This document shows, piece by piece, positions 1 through 8,017 of a DNA stretch of 64,000 bases (its first letter is position 1; each line of letters begins with the position of its first letter). A program made the position numbers and the translations under genes. The stretch comes from a virus, in IMG/VR virus record IMGVR_UViG_3300032294_001228, positions 54,685 through 118,684 of that record; one strand, 5' to 3'. Under the pieces are notes generated by a model. That model had not been told where the DNA came from. It searched no databases and saw only the letters and a list, made by a program, of their open reading frames with translations.

Positions 1-2277
1 TTAAACTCGCAATCTGGTTGGATCACTGGGTTTTTACCTACTCAGGTCGCTTACCAACTTTCATATGATTTTGAAGTAATTGTTTATAAGCGTGATTATC
101 CTACCTATCAAACAAGTCAGTTATTTTCTATCACAGTTTTAGGCGACCTGTATAATACAATTGAGTGGGTAACACCTAGTTTTCTTGGTGAGATACAAAA
201 TGGCTCAGTCAGTGATCTAAGTGTTTTAGCTATTAATCCCCAAGGTAGGCAAATTTATTATTACTACACCCCTGGCTCCTATCTAAATCAGGTTCAGGGA
301 TTAAGACTAGAACCAGACGGACTACTTAGTGGTCGAGCAAGTTTCCAGTTGTTTAAACTAGATGGGGGCACAACAATATTTGACGGTGACTTTTTTACAG
401 GTGAACCTACTACTACGTTCGATCATACATTTGAATTTTCAATTACCGCCCAGACATTTGATCAAACTACTAGTTCAAATAGAATTTTCAGAGTATTAGT
501 ACGTGAAAGAAATTCAAGACCATATGAAAACTTATATCTAAAAGCCATTTTAAATAAGTATCAACGATTAGAATTCAGAGATGTTATTCAAAATCAAAGT
601 GTGTTTCCATCCGATTTAATCTACAGATCAACTGATCCTTGGTTTGGCGTGGCCAGAGATTTAAGAATGTTATTTTTACCAGGATTAAATCCTAGTACGT
701 TAGGCGAATATGCTGCCGCCATTGAAACAAATCATTTTAGAAAAAGACTATTGTTTAGTGAAGTTAAAACAGCAGTAGCACGTCGTGATGGCGTATACGA
801 TGTAATAGAAACAGCGACTGGGGATGTAATAGGTACTTATAACATTTACAACACGGTTTTCATTCCTACTGATTTTAGTAGAGGATACACAGTGGCCAAC
901 GTTATCCCTAGCGATACATCTATAGGTGATCAAACTATTAAATATGAAGTGGTTTATGCAGAAATAAAAGACGAAAACACCAACAGTTTAGGTCAAGGTC
1001 CAGCCGATGTAATAGATCTAAACGGAGTCATACGAAATCCATATCTGGTAGGAGGTAATTCTTATGTAATTGCAACTCCCAATGCATTTACTAATATGGA
1101 CAATGCTGTGGTTAATAACATTGGTTATCAGGATAAAGGTGTATTACCTGATTGGATGACTAGTATCCAACCAAATGGCACACAACTAGGATTTGTACGT
1201 GCAGCTGTGTTGGCTTATGTTCAGCCTGGAGCAGGAAAGACTGTAGCTTGGAGATTTAATGAATTAGGATATAACCTAAACGAGATTAATTTTACGGTTG
1301 ATCGTTATTATCTTGACAATGTTTACACTAGTAATTTCGACATCTCTGCAAATACATTCATCAGCAGTAGAGAAACCACATTTGATAGATATCCTGCCTT
1401 ACCAACTTCCTTTAATAATATTGCCAGTGTTGACTATGCTGTTGATATTCCGTTCCAAGAAATCAATGAGCGTACTGTTGGGCAAATAGGTCTCAATGGC
1501 GGATTAGATGGTATTACTTCCTTCCGTAACGGTGAACGGTTAATTTTCTTTAGTCAAGAATTCCAGACTGCTGTCGATATCAGTGACAACTATAATCAAG
1601 GTTGGACCTATAGTATAGATCCTTGGGACGATCCTGGAACATGGGACTTTGATTTTGCATGGGATCCAGCAACTTATGTACCTGGCTATAGAGAATGGTT
1701 GGCTAGTAGACAATTTATCGACAGCAACGAGTTATTTTCAGTACCTAATCAACGTATAGCTATATGGCAAATTAATATAGATGGAAATAATTATGTTAGA
1801 TTGACATTGGCCAATGTGACTACTACAGTTTCTTCAATATCTGCTAATACCACTGGTTTTGGTAGTAATGTAAGATTGTCTAGCACAGAAAATTTATTTG
1901 TAGGCATGCCAGCCAGAGCCAATGGTCTAGCAAATACCACAGTTATCACCGACATAGTAGGCGCAAACGTTGTACTGTATCCGGCACCATCTGGAGGTAT
2001 TAGTAGTACAATAACATTTATACCAACACCAAATTACAATGATGTTGTATACGTAAGAAACGGAACTTCGCACGGTGGAGTTAACGTTTACTACAACCCA
2101 ATTATTCCTTCAGGAAATATTGTTCCTGGTTGGAGCGAAATTCCGCAAGAAATCAAAACAGTTGGTACTACGTTTGATGGTGACGGAACTAAATTCTACG
2201 ACTATAGAGACAACTATGTAATACCTCAACAAGGTGAAAAACAGGTTGTGTTTCCTCGTCAGAATGTTTTTATATAA
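1..2277 (+). CDS. Large virion structural protein, C-terminal part (5'-truncated by window)
   Basis: Frame 1 is open from the first base, so the gene begins upstream; 758 residues are visible. An in-frame TTG at 349 is not a convincing start. The N-terminal visible part has repeats resembling immunoglobulin-like putative-Ig (He_PIG/cadherin-like) units, with a 'LEPDGLLSG' turn near residue 105. The rest is beta-rich, aromatic and Asn/Thr-rich and ends in a 'YDYRDNYVIPQQGEKQVVFPRQ' type tail. No enzymatic motif is visible. A late-type promoter and another structural gene follow directly, which fits a tail, baseplate or fibre component of a T4-like virion. The exact role cannot be told. Confidence 0.65.
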   Translation, partial: LNSQSGWITGFLPTQVAYQLSYDFEVIVYKRDYPTYQTSQLFSITVLGDLYNTIEWVTPSFLGEIQNGSVSDLSVLAINPQGRQIYYYYTPGSYLNQVQGLRLEPDGLLSGRASFQLFKLDGGTTIFDGDFFTGEPTTTFDHTFEFSITAQTFDQTTSSNRIFRVLVRERNSRPYENLYLKAILNKYQRLEFRDVIQNQSVFPSDLIYRSTDPWFGVARDLRMLFLPGLNPSTLGEYAAAIETNHFRKRLLFSEVKTAVARRDGVYDVIETATGDVIGTYNIYNTVFIPTDFSRGYTVANVIPSDTSIGDQTIKYEVVYAEIKDENTNSLGQGPADVIDLNGVIRNPYLVGGNSYVIATPNAFTNMDNAVVNNIGYQDKGVLPDWMTSIQPNGTQLGFVRAAVLAYVQPGAGKTVAWRFNELGYNLNEINFTVDRYYLDNVYTSNFDISANTFISSRETTFDRYPALPTSFNNIASVDYAVDIPFQEINERTVGQIGLNGGLDGITSFRNGERLIFFSQEFQTAVDISDNYNQGWTYSIDPWDDPGTWDFDFAWDPATYVPGYREWLASRQFIDSNELFSVPNQRIAIWQINIDGNNYVRLTLANVTTTVSSISANTTGFGSNVRLSSTENLFVGMPARANGLANTTVITDIVGANVVLYPAPSGGISSTITFIPTPNYNDVVYVRNGTSHGGVNVYYNPIIPSGNIVPGWSEIPQEIKTVGTTFDGDGTKFYDYRDNYVIPQQGEKQVVFPRQNVFI

Positions 2278-2286
2278 AATTTTAGT

Positions 2287-2294
2287 TATAAATA
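2287..2294 (+). promoter_or_regulatory. T4-like late promoter box TATAAATA
   Basis: Exact TATAAATA in the 60-base gap upstream of the structural gene at 2338. It is identical to the T4 late -10 box, recognised in T4 by gp55 sigma with gp33 and the gp45 clamp. Confidence 0.6.
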
Positions 2295-2305
2295 CACTTG
2301 TACTA

Positions 2306-2313
2306 GATAAATA
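2306..2313 (+). promoter_or_regulatory. Second late promoter box GATAAATA
   Basis: A second late-type box lies 19 nt downstream of the first, in front of the same structural gene, so tandem late starts are likely. Confidence 0.45.
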
Positions 2314-2337
2314 ACTACATATTTGAGAGACTTATAA

Positions 2338-3234
2338 ATGAGTAATATTAACCCACAAAACATTGATGGAAGTTTTCCTATAGCAGGCCAAGATAATAAC
2401 AGCCAGGGTTTTAGAGATAACTTTACCAACACAATTAATAATTTTACCTTTGCTGCCGCTGAGTTAACTGATCTTCAGACTTATGCGGTGTTAAAAGGAC
2501 CATTAGGTTCTGTTGGGCAAACTGGTACTCCTATCAATGACATGAATTATGCTTTTATTACAGCACCACAGTTAGTAGAAGCAGTTGAAACTATTAACCA
2601 AATTGGTAATGTTTCAGTAGGCGGTAGCCAGACCATAGATTGGACAGACGGGCATTTCCAAACACTCAGCGTTACAGGATCTGCCACACTAAGTTTTGCT
2701 AGTACTTGGCCACCAACTAATCATTGGACTAAATTAAGATTACGTATACTTTCATACGGTAGTACTGCACTTACTTTTCCAGCAACAGTTACAGAAAATA
2801 TCGCAAGTATTAATGGATTTGTCAGCGGCACAACTGTTAATTTAAGCGCAGGTATACATGAATACGAATTAACTACCTACAACAACGGTAGTATCGTGGC
2901 TATTCATGATTTGATGTCTAATCTAGGTCCGGTTTTACAACAATTAAGACCAACAGCTAACGTAGCTATTACAGCTAATATCGGAACAGATCGATTATTG
3001 ATTACTCCGACACCAAGTGGTGGTATTACTAGTTTCTTCCTTGATGTAACATTACCAAATGTTCAAACAAATGGCGCAACGATTTCTATTTCATCAAACG
3101 TAGCCGTTGGAACATTTAGAGCGTTGCCAAGTTACACCAGCAGTGTTTCACCTAGTGCTAATACAACTATTGCCGCTGGATCATCAGTTAGTTACGTTTA
3201 CGTATCAGCTGACAACAGATGGTATAGAGTATAA
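2338..3234 (+). CDS. T4-like/cyanophage-type virion structural protein
   Basis: 298 aa. The N-terminus (SNINPQNIDGSFPIAGQDNN followed by SQGFRDNFTNT) is a signature I recognise from structural proteins of T4-like cyanophages, where 'NIDG.FPVAGQDNDSQGFRDNF' opens tail-fibre-like virion proteins. The remainder is beta-rich, Ser/Thr/Ala-rich and has no enzymatic motif. It has its own pair of late promoter boxes and follows the large structural gene, consistent with late virion expression. Assignment to a specific particle part (fibre or tail accessory) is inference. Confidence 0.7.
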   Translation: MSNINPQNIDGSFPIAGQDNNSQGFRDNFTNTINNFTFAAAELTDLQTYAVLKGPLGSVGQTGTPINDMNYAFITAPQLVEAVETINQIGNVSVGGSQTIDWTDGHFQTLSVTGSATLSFASTWPPTNHWTKLRLRILSYGSTALTFPATVTENIASINGFVSGTTVNLSAGIHEYELTTYNNGSIVAIHDLMSNLGPVLQQLRPTANVAITANIGTDRLLITPTPSGGITSFFLDVTLPNVQTNGATISISSNVAVGTFRALPSYTSSVSPSANTTIAAGSSVSYVYVSADNRWYRV

Positions 3235-3259
3235 TTAGGTTAATCTTTAACCAAAATCA

Positions 3260-3309
3260 TTGACTCCTTATATAAACTAGCGTATAGTTAGTTATATAAG
3301 GAGTTTTCT
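3260..3309 (+). promoter_or_regulatory. Promoter nested in a terminator-like hairpin that covers the mazG ribosome binding site
   Basis: A 13-bp perfect stem (3263-3275 with 3292-3304) followed by a T-rich run looks like a terminator for the structural gene. Its right arm contains AAGGAG (3298-3303), the Shine-Dalgarno of mazG (ATG 3313). A sigma70-like promoter, TTGACT (3260-3265), 17-nt spacer, TATAGT (3283-3288), sits within the left arm and loop. Transcripts from this promoter would start around 3295 and lack the left arm, leaving the SD free. Read-through transcripts would fold the SD away. Confidence 0.7.
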
Positions 3310-3312
3310 TTT

Positions 3313-3747
3313 ATGCAAATCGATTTAAACAAATATCAAGAATTTGTCAAGATAGTAACCAGCGAGCCTAGTAACGATCTAACTACATTCATGAACCGGT
3401 GTGATGAACTGGATGCCAATTATGATGGTAGTACACAAACACATGGCCCGGATATCAACGTACCATTACTATTAACAGCCTGTTTAGGCTTAGCTGCCGA
3501 ATCGGGCGAATTTTGCGAAATTCCAAAGAAAATGTTTTTCCAAAGTAAACCACTTAACGAAGAAAACGTGTTTCACATGAAACGTGAGTTAGGTGATATC
3601 ATGTGGTATTGGGTTAATGCTTGTCGTGCGCTAAATCTAGATCCTAATGATGTTATCGCTGAAAATGTCAACAAACTCAAAGCCAGATATCCGGGCGGTG
3701 AATTTGATGCTTATTATAGCGAAAATAGAAAAGCAGGAGACTTATAA
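3313..3747 (+). CDS. mazG: MazG-like nucleotide pyrophosphohydrolase
   Basis: 144 aa all-alpha NTP-PPase. The metal-binding ExxE signature is in 'AAESGEFCE' (about residues 59-67), and the second acidic motif is 'KRELGDIMWYW' (about 90-100), the classic MazG/dCTPase E..ED..D layout. MazG proteins hydrolyse (d)NTPs to monophosphates and PPi. Phage versions have been linked to (p)ppGpp or dNTP pool control, but the substrate here is unknown. The SD AAGGAG is 9 nt before the ATG and lies in the regulatory hairpin. The gene opens an overlapping run of genes (next ATG overlaps this stop by one base). Confidence 0.88.
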   Translation: MQIDLNKYQEFVKIVTSEPSNDLTTFMNRCDELDANYDGSTQTHGPDINVPLLLTACLGLAAESGEFCEIPKKMFFQSKPLNEENVFHMKRELGDIMWYWVNACRALNLDPNDVIAENVNKLKARYPGGEFDAYYSENRKAGDL

Positions 3748-3998
3748 TGCACCCATTGGCTCCAGATCTTGTGGGATTAAGCGATGAAGAATTGCATAAA
3801 AAACGCAGTGAGCTACAGGGTCGATTGAATTATGCTTATCGTATTGGTAGTACAGATATGGTAAATCAGTTACAATTATTGTTACAAGATTATGCCATAG
3901 AAGTAGAGAGACGAAACCAAAAAATGCTAGATGATGCACAAAAGGCTGGTAGGATAAGTAAACCTGGTGATGATACAGCCAAGGATATTACTAGTTGA
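3747..3998 (+). CDS. Small helical hypothetical protein
   Basis: 83 aa, start overlapping the mazG stop (TAATG), hence translationally coupled. The central part (residues 10-60) is amphipathic helical and charged, with 'LSDEELHKKRSELQGRLNYA', and suggests a short coiled coil. The C-terminus is polar. No known domain recognised. Its position between mazG and the PolIII-like fragment suggests early expression. The minus-strand ORF on the same bases is a shadow. Confidence 0.6.
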   Translation: MHPLAPDLVGLSDEELHKKRSELQGRLNYAYRIGSTDMVNQLQLLLQDYAIEVERRNQKMLDDAQKAGRISKPGDDTAKDITS

Positions 3999-4507
3999 AA
4001 TACGATCAATACGGACAGGCCTATACAGATAGTAACGAATTGTGTAACTTACTGTATAAAAACCCTACGCTAGATATCAGCAGATTCCAAGTTGAAGACA
4101 GCCTAGAATATAATCGCAGTGTAGCAGAACTACATGCTGAATTGGACCTATTAGACAGTTATCACGAAATTACCCAAACAGTAGAAGAATTTGATAATAC
4201 ACTACAAAAAAACTGGCACATGCCCAAAGAATATAAGGATTTAGACATCGCTGCGTATGTATTAGGATTATGTCGAGAAGAACACGAATTACAACGTGTA
4301 GGTCAAGAATTATTGCTGTATCAGGAACGTGATCTATTTGATCTATTACGTTATTTGAAATATTTGGTAGATACATTACGTAAGAATAACGTAGTTTGGG
4401 GTGTGGGTCGTGGTAGTAGTGTAGCTAGTTATGTGCTGTTCTTATTGGGCGTACATAAGATCGACAGTCTATACTATAATTTAGACATCACCGAATTCTT
4501 GAAATAA
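3995..4507 (+). CDS. DNA polymerase III alpha-subunit-like fragment
   Basis: 170 aa, TTG start overlapping the previous stop. The C-terminal segment 'GVGRGSSVASYVLFLLG' followed by 'IDSLYYNLDITEFL' matches the DnaE active-region signature (GRGS..GSLVAYLLGIT.IDPL.Y.L.FERFLN). The rest of the catalytic core, including the downstream Asp motifs, is missing. At about 15% of DnaE length it cannot polymerise DNA alone. Similar fragments occur in T4-like phages, from memory. It may be a domesticated binding domain, for example one that competes with or recruits host Pol III, but that is inference. A late box overlaps its stop codon. Confidence 0.6.
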   Translation: MKYDQYGQAYTDSNELCNLLYKNPTLDISRFQVEDSLEYNRSVAELHAELDLLDSYHEITQTVEEFDNTLQKNWHMPKEYKDLDIAAYVLGLCREEHELQRVGQELLLYQERDLFDLLRYLKYLVDTLRKNNVVWGVGRGSSVASYVLFLLGVHKIDSLYYNLDITEFLK

Positions 4508-4510
4508 ATA
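4503..4510 (+). promoter_or_regulatory. Late promoter box AATAAATA
   Basis: Overlaps the stop of the PolIII-like gene and precedes the gene at 4534 by 23 nt; followed by an AGGAG ribosome binding site. Confidence 0.45.
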
Positions 4511-4533
4511 CGCATATAATAGGAGAAACACAA

Positions 4534-4977
4534 ATGGCAGCACAACATAGATCAGCCCGCGGCATACCAGTAGATATGGATAGATTACGTTTAGCTAACG
4601 AAACTTCTATTGCTGTGGGAAATATGAAAGTAAACGCTCGAGGTGATCAACTAGGACCCGGTGGCAAGATTGTTAAAACACGTGCCCAAATACTAGCAGA
4701 AAAAAATAAATTGTATGGTTCTTTAGCAGACGACACTCCTGTGCTTGAAAGCATACCGGAAGAGCAGGCACTTCCAGATTTTACTATTCCCTCTAACAAT
4801 ATTGTGCAACAACCTGCACAGGATACACCTGTGGCAGAAACAGCTGGGTCACCTGTAAAACCCAGAGGAAGTTTTGCTGAAAGTTTGGCCAAGGAAACGG
4901 TAGTTGAACAAGAATTGTTAAATCCAAAAGAAGTTTTAAATACTCCTGCAAATCAACCAGGTATTAAAAGAATCTAA
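4534..4977 (+). CDS. Conserved T4-like phage protein, disordered, probably virion-associated
   Basis: 147 aa. The N-terminal block 'RGIPVDMDRLRLANETSIAVGNMKVNARGD' followed by 'GGKIVKTRAQI' is a pattern I recognise from short conserved proteins of T4-like cyanophages. The C-terminal half is Pro/Ala/Glu-rich and probably disordered. It has a late promoter box upstream and an AGGAG SD, so late expression and a structural or assembly role are reasonable guesses. No enzymatic motif is present. Confidence 0.65.
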   Translation: MAAQHRSARGIPVDMDRLRLANETSIAVGNMKVNARGDQLGPGGKIVKTRAQILAEKNKLYGSLADDTPVLESIPEEQALPDFTIPSNNIVQQPAQDTPVAETAGSPVKPRGSFAESLAKETVVEQELLNPKEVLNTPANQPGIKRI

Positions 4978-4986
4978 GAGGTCACT

Positions 4987-5343
4987 ATGTCATCAGCATA
5001 TGAAGCTAAACAAATTAAATCTATCAGACCATTACATGATCATGTGTTAATAACAGACATGAATTTTAAAGAGCGTGTGACATCAACTGGTATTATTATT
5101 CGAAGCACAGATGGTAAATTAGAAGGTATACATGCCCGTTGGGGCCGCGTTTATGCTGTGGGCAAGGATCAAAAAGATGTGCGTCCAGGGCAGTACATAT
5201 TAGTTAAACATGGTCGCTGGACTCGCGGTACGCTAATCGAAGATCAAGAAGGTGAGAAGACTATTCGCCGTATTGATGACGCTGATATTCTTCTAGTCAG
5301 CGACGAGCCCATGCAGGACGAAACTATCGGTCAAGGTCTATAA
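4987..5343 (+). CDS. groES: GroES-like co-chaperonin (T4 gp31 analogue)
   Basis: 118 aa. 'SIRPLHDHVLITDMNFKERVTSTGIII' (residues 11-37) is the GroES beta-barrel start, with the mobile-loop region around 28-40, and 'WGRVYAVGKDQKDVRPGQYILVKHGRW' is the second barrel strand set. It lacks the normal GroES 'EKP..G.V' spacing but matches cyanophage GroES homologues. It would cap host GroEL during folding of the major capsid protein, as gp31 does in T4. SD GAGG precedes the ATG by 7 nt. The C-terminus is short and acidic. Confidence 0.8.
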   Translation: MSSAYEAKQIKSIRPLHDHVLITDMNFKERVTSTGIIIRSTDGKLEGIHARWGRVYAVGKDQKDVRPGQYILVKHGRWTRGTLIEDQEGEKTIRRIDDADILLVSDEPMQDETIGQGL

Positions 5344-5574
5344 TTGGAAGAAGAAGTAAAATACGTTCCCCACGAAGTAGTAAGCGCAATCAGAGAACTA
5401 GCACGAAATGCCAGCAGTCCATATTCTGATGGCTTTAGTGCCTGTGCTTATAAACACGATCTCTATATATTAAAATGTTTTATAGAAGACATGTATAAAA
5501 GCTGCCCAGATTTTCCTCAACAGGAACGAGAATGGGAACAGGCAAGACTAATGGAGATATTGAAAAGAAAATGA
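5344..5574 (+). CDS. Small acidic hypothetical protein
   Basis: 76 aa. The TTG start follows the groES stop immediately. Predominantly helical and charged, with two Cys (C29, C36) and an aromatic-rich middle; no recognised motif. Expression is probably coupled to groES. Its last codons overlap a sigma70-like promoter region that serves the clamp loader. Coding status is supported by tight packing on both sides, not by homology. Confidence 0.5.
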   Translation: MEEEVKYVPHEVVSAIRELARNASSPYSDGFSACAYKHDLYILKCFIEDMYKSCPDFPQQEREWEQARLMEILKRK

Positions 5575-5648
5575 AGATATTGGCCTTGATTGTTCTTATA
5601 ATCTTTGTTATAATAGTGTTATTAAATATTGGCAAGGATAGAAAATGA
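5571..5648 (+). CDS. Possible 25-aa membrane peptide
   Basis: ATG overlaps the stop of the preceding gene (ATGA), and its own stop overlaps the clamp-loader ATG (ATGA). It encodes a short hydrophobic helix followed by a basic tail (GKDRK), like a single-pass miniprotein. The same bases hold a good promoter (TTGATT-N17-TATAAT, 5586-5614), whose AT-richness could create such an ORF by chance, so confidence is low. Confidence 0.3.
   Translation: MKILALIVLIIFVIIVLLNIGKDRK
5586..5614 (+). promoter_or_regulatory. Sigma70-like promoter for the clamp loader
   Basis: TTGATT (5586-5591), 17-nt spacer, TATAAT (5609-5614). The expected start near 5621 gives a short leader carrying 'AAGGATAG' before the ATG at 5645. 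Confidence 0.55.
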
Positions 5649-6568
5649 AACAACTTTGGGTAGAACAGTATCGTCCAAAAACCTTAGATGGGTATGTATT
5701 CCAAGATGATAGTATGCGTGAACAAGTGCAAAGCTGGATTCGTGCAGGCACTATTCCGCATTTACTATTACATGGTGGTCCTGGCACAGGTAAAACAACC
5801 TTAGCAAAGATGCTGATTAACGAATTAGGCGTTGACGAATACGACGTACTATTTGCTAACGGAAGTAAAGAAGCACGTAAGATTGAGTGGGTTGATAAGT
5901 TAATTAGTTTCTGTCAGACAATGCCATTTGGTCAATTTAAAATTGTGCTAATTGACGAAGCAGACTATATGAATGCTGTAAGTGTTCAACCAGCACTGCG
6001 TAATCTGATGGAAGAATACAGCGATACAGTTCGTTTTATCCTTACCTGTAACTATCCAAATAAAATCTTACCGCCAATACACAGTCGGTGTCAAAGTATT
6101 CATGTCAACAAAGCAGATCATACAGAGTTCACAGCACGTGTAGCAACTGTGTTGGTAGCAGAAGGTGTTGAGTTTGATCTAGATACACTAGACAACTATG
6201 TACGTGCTACCTATCCAGATCTGCGCAAGTGTTTAAATCTTACGCAACAAAACTCAACAGAAGGCAAGTTACGTAGTCCTAAAGAAGGTGACAAAGCAGT
6301 GGGTGATTGGAAACTTGACTGTGTAGCACTGTTCAAATCAGGTAAGATTCGTGAAGCACGTAAACTTCTATGTGAACAAGCTGAAGCAGAAGAAATGGAT
6401 GGTGTGTTTCGCTGGATGTATGATAACTTAGATCTTTGGAGTAAAACAACAGAAGGACAAGACGAAGCTGTTGTTATTATACGCAAAGGTCTAGTTAATC
6501 ACAGCATGGTTGCTGATGCTGAAATTAATCTAAGTGCTACACTAGTGGAGTTAAGTCAAATTGGCTAA
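5645..6568 (+). CDS. 44: Sliding-clamp loader ATPase large subunit (T4 gp44-like)
   Basis: 307 aa AAA+ protein of the RFC/gp44 family. Walker A GGPGTGKTT is at residues 44-52, Walker B 'VLIDEAD' at 101-107, sensor I region 'FILTCNYPNKI' near 131-141 and the RFC-box 'SRC' arginine finger at 147-149. The C-terminal helical collar follows. It loads the gp45 clamp (gene at 50119) onto primed DNA for the gp43 polymerase (46464). Length is close to T4 gp44 (319 aa). The small gp62 subunit is not recognisable next to it, unlike in T4. Confidence 0.92.
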   Translation: MKQLWVEQYRPKTLDGYVFQDDSMREQVQSWIRAGTIPHLLLHGGPGTGKTTLAKMLINELGVDEYDVLFANGSKEARKIEWVDKLISFCQTMPFGQFKIVLIDEADYMNAVSVQPALRNLMEEYSDTVRFILTCNYPNKILPPIHSRCQSIHVNKADHTEFTARVATVLVAEGVEFDLDTLDNYVRATYPDLRKCLNLTQQNSTEGKLRSPKEGDKAVGDWKLDCVALFKSGKIREARKLLCEQAEAEEMDGVFRWMYDNLDLWSKTTEGQDEAVVIIRKGLVNHSMVADAEINLSATLVELSQIG

Positions 6569-6878
6569 ATTAGACATTTACTTATTAGCTACCTATGTAG
6601 CCCGACCTAAAAATCCTCGTCAGACTAGCCGTGCTGGATACATCACCAATCCAGATAATATACAATACGATGAAAATTTAGAAATCGTCCGAGGTTGGCG
6701 TGATCGATACATGAAATACAGTGTAGTATTAGATCTTACTAACGAAAAAGTTGTTAAGAATAGTTTTCATAATGGTAAGACTTTTGAAGAGTTATTCACA
6801 CACTATCACGAAGGTTTTGGTGAATATATCGAACAAACGGTTAATGATTTAAATGCGTCGCTCCAGCTTAAAGGATAG
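6561..6878 (+). CDS. Hypothetical protein in the clamp-loader gp62 position
   Basis: 105 aa, TTG start overlapping the gp44 stop by 8 nt. T4 gene 62 lies directly after gene 44, but this protein is much shorter than T4 gp62 (187 aa) and I see no sequence resemblance. It contains an Arg/Asn-rich stretch ('ARPKNPRQTSRAGYITNPDN') and an 'IVRGWRDRYMKYS' segment. It may be unrelated, or a very diverged accessory factor. Translational coupling to gp44 suggests co-expression with replication genes. Confidence 0.55.
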   Translation: MAKLDIYLLATYVARPKNPRQTSRAGYITNPDNIQYDENLEIVRGWRDRYMKYSVVLDLTNEKVVKNSFHNGKTFEELFTHYHEGFGEYIEQTVNDLNASLQLKG

Positions 6879-7173
6879 TGGCTCCCGCGGGTGGTTTATA
6901 GGTGACTTTGATGGTGCCGTGCATCGCACCAAAGACTTTGAAGTAACTTATCAGAAGAATCCGCGCGGTCAAACTGCCAGTCATATCCACAAACTAGCCT
7001 ATGAGATTACCTTGGTTATCAGTGGACGCCAGATCTGCAATGGTCAGATGTTTGCCGCAGGAGACATCTGCATCTTAGAACCCGGCGATATCAGCCAAAT
7101 TGAATATCTTGAAGAAACAGAAGTTGTTACTATTAAAACCCCTAGTGTTCCTTCAGATAAGCACTACCTTTAG
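6853..7173 (+). CDS. Cupin-fold protein
   Basis: 106 aa single-domain cupin. Cupin motif 1 is around 'SHIHKLAYEITLVISGRQICNG' (residues 38-59), with possible ligands H39, H41 and E46, and motif 2 around 'GDICILEPGDISQIEY' (residues 64-79). Small cupins in phages often sit with sugar or nucleotide modification genes, but the substrate cannot be told. It overlaps the upstream gene by 26 nt and ends one base before the convergent phoH stop. Confidence 0.65.
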   Translation: MRRSSLKDSGSRGWFIGDFDGAVHRTKDFEVTYQKNPRGQTASHIHKLAYEITLVISGRQICNGQMFAAGDICILEPGDISQIEYLEETEVVTIKTPSVPSDKHYL

Positions 7174-7908
7174 TTAAATTTCACCATAGATCGATAGGAT
7201 CTCCCTTACCGCTGGATGTCTTGCGATATCTCTCTGATTAAATTCAACACCGGCTACATACTTACTCTGTTGGTATGCTTCAACAAGACCTTTGAAGTCT
7301 AGTAAGCCATTGTCCTTATCACAACGGTCTGCCTGACGTGTATCACCTGTTACAACAATCTTAGAACCTTCACCGAGTCGCGTTAGGAGCATCTTTATCT
7401 GTCCAGGAGTGGCATTTTGCATTTCATCTGCAACGACCCAAGCCTCCTTAAATGTGCGACCTCTCATATATGCTAGTGGAGCTATCTCAATCACTTGTTC
7501 ATCTAGCATACGGGCTACATCTCTAGGACTGTAATACTCTTGGATCACATCAAAGAGTGGTCTAGTCCATGGTTCCATTTTTGCTGTTATATTGCCTGGT
7601 AGGAAGCCGTGCTTCTCATCGTCCACTCCTACCGCTGGACGTGTTAGGATAATTTTACTCACTGTGCCTTCTTTGAAAGCCTTAACACCTGCTTGCATGG
7701 CCAACATGGTTTTACCAGTACCAGCTGGTCCTGTAGCAAATACAATGTGTTTAGTGGAATCTGTTAGTAATTCGATATATGTTTCTTGGTTTAGGCTTTT
7801 TGGAATTAGTGTTACTGTCTTTCTCTGTTGAACGTATTGGTTAAAACTAAGTGTGTTGTTTACTTCTACTGCTGCTAAGTGTCTACTGCTAGTTCTACGT
7901 TTTGACAT
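7174..7908 (-). CDS. phoH: PhoH-like ATPase
   Basis: 244 aa. Walker A 'GPAGTGKTMLA' is near residue 60, and 'VVADEMQNATPGQIKMLLTRLGEGSKIVVTGDTRQAD' (about 157-193) holds Walker B (DEMQN) and the helicase-like motif typical of PhoH/PIN-PhoH family NTPases. PhoH is among the most common accessory genes in aquatic phages. Its role is uncertain; RNA metabolism and phosphate stress have been proposed. It is one of few minus-strand genes here and has an SD (GGGAG) 5' of the start. A 9-bp hairpin lies in its leader at 7928-7952. Confidence 0.9.
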   Translation of the reverse strand: MSKRRTSSRHLAAVEVNNTLSFNQYVQQRKTVTLIPKSLNQETYIELLTDSTKHIVFATGPAGTGKTMLAMQAGVKAFKEGTVSKIILTRPAVGVDDEKHGFLPGNITAKMEPWTRPLFDVIQEYYSPRDVARMLDEQVIEIAPLAYMRGRTFKEAWVVADEMQNATPGQIKMLLTRLGEGSKIVVTGDTRQADRCDKDNGLLDFKGLVEAYQQSKYVAGVEFNQRDIARHPAVREILSIYGEI

Positions 7909-7927
7909 AATGCTCCCTGTTGATGAG

Positions 7928-7952
7928 TTTGTAGATTAAAGGCATCTACAAA
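7928..7952 (-). promoter_or_regulatory. 9-bp hairpin in the phoH leader
   Basis: Perfect inverted repeat TTTGTAGAT (7928-7936) / ATCTACAAA (7944-7952) with a 7-nt loop, between the minus-strand methyltransferase gene and phoH. No T-run follows on the minus strand, so it is not a typical terminator. It may be a processing or stability element of the phoH mRNA. Confidence 0.4.
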
Positions 7953-8017
7953 GATATTTAAGGAGAGGAATTTTATTTTTTTCTGACTAGTTTAATTTTT
8001 AATCTCGTGACTAAATA

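Noticed and set aside
349-2277. Separate gene starting at the TTG 349
   Set aside because: The frame is open to base 1 with coding-like sequence, so it is the end of a gene starting upstream.
6211-6486. Minus-strand ORF within the clamp loader
   Set aside because: Antisense shadow of a conserved gene, with no promoter or SD.
6561-6878. Clamp-loader small subunit gp62
   Set aside because: Right position but no resemblance to gp62, and only 105 aa; kept as hypothetical.
7928-7952. Terminator between the methyltransferase and phoH
   Set aside because: No T-run after the stem on the minus strand.
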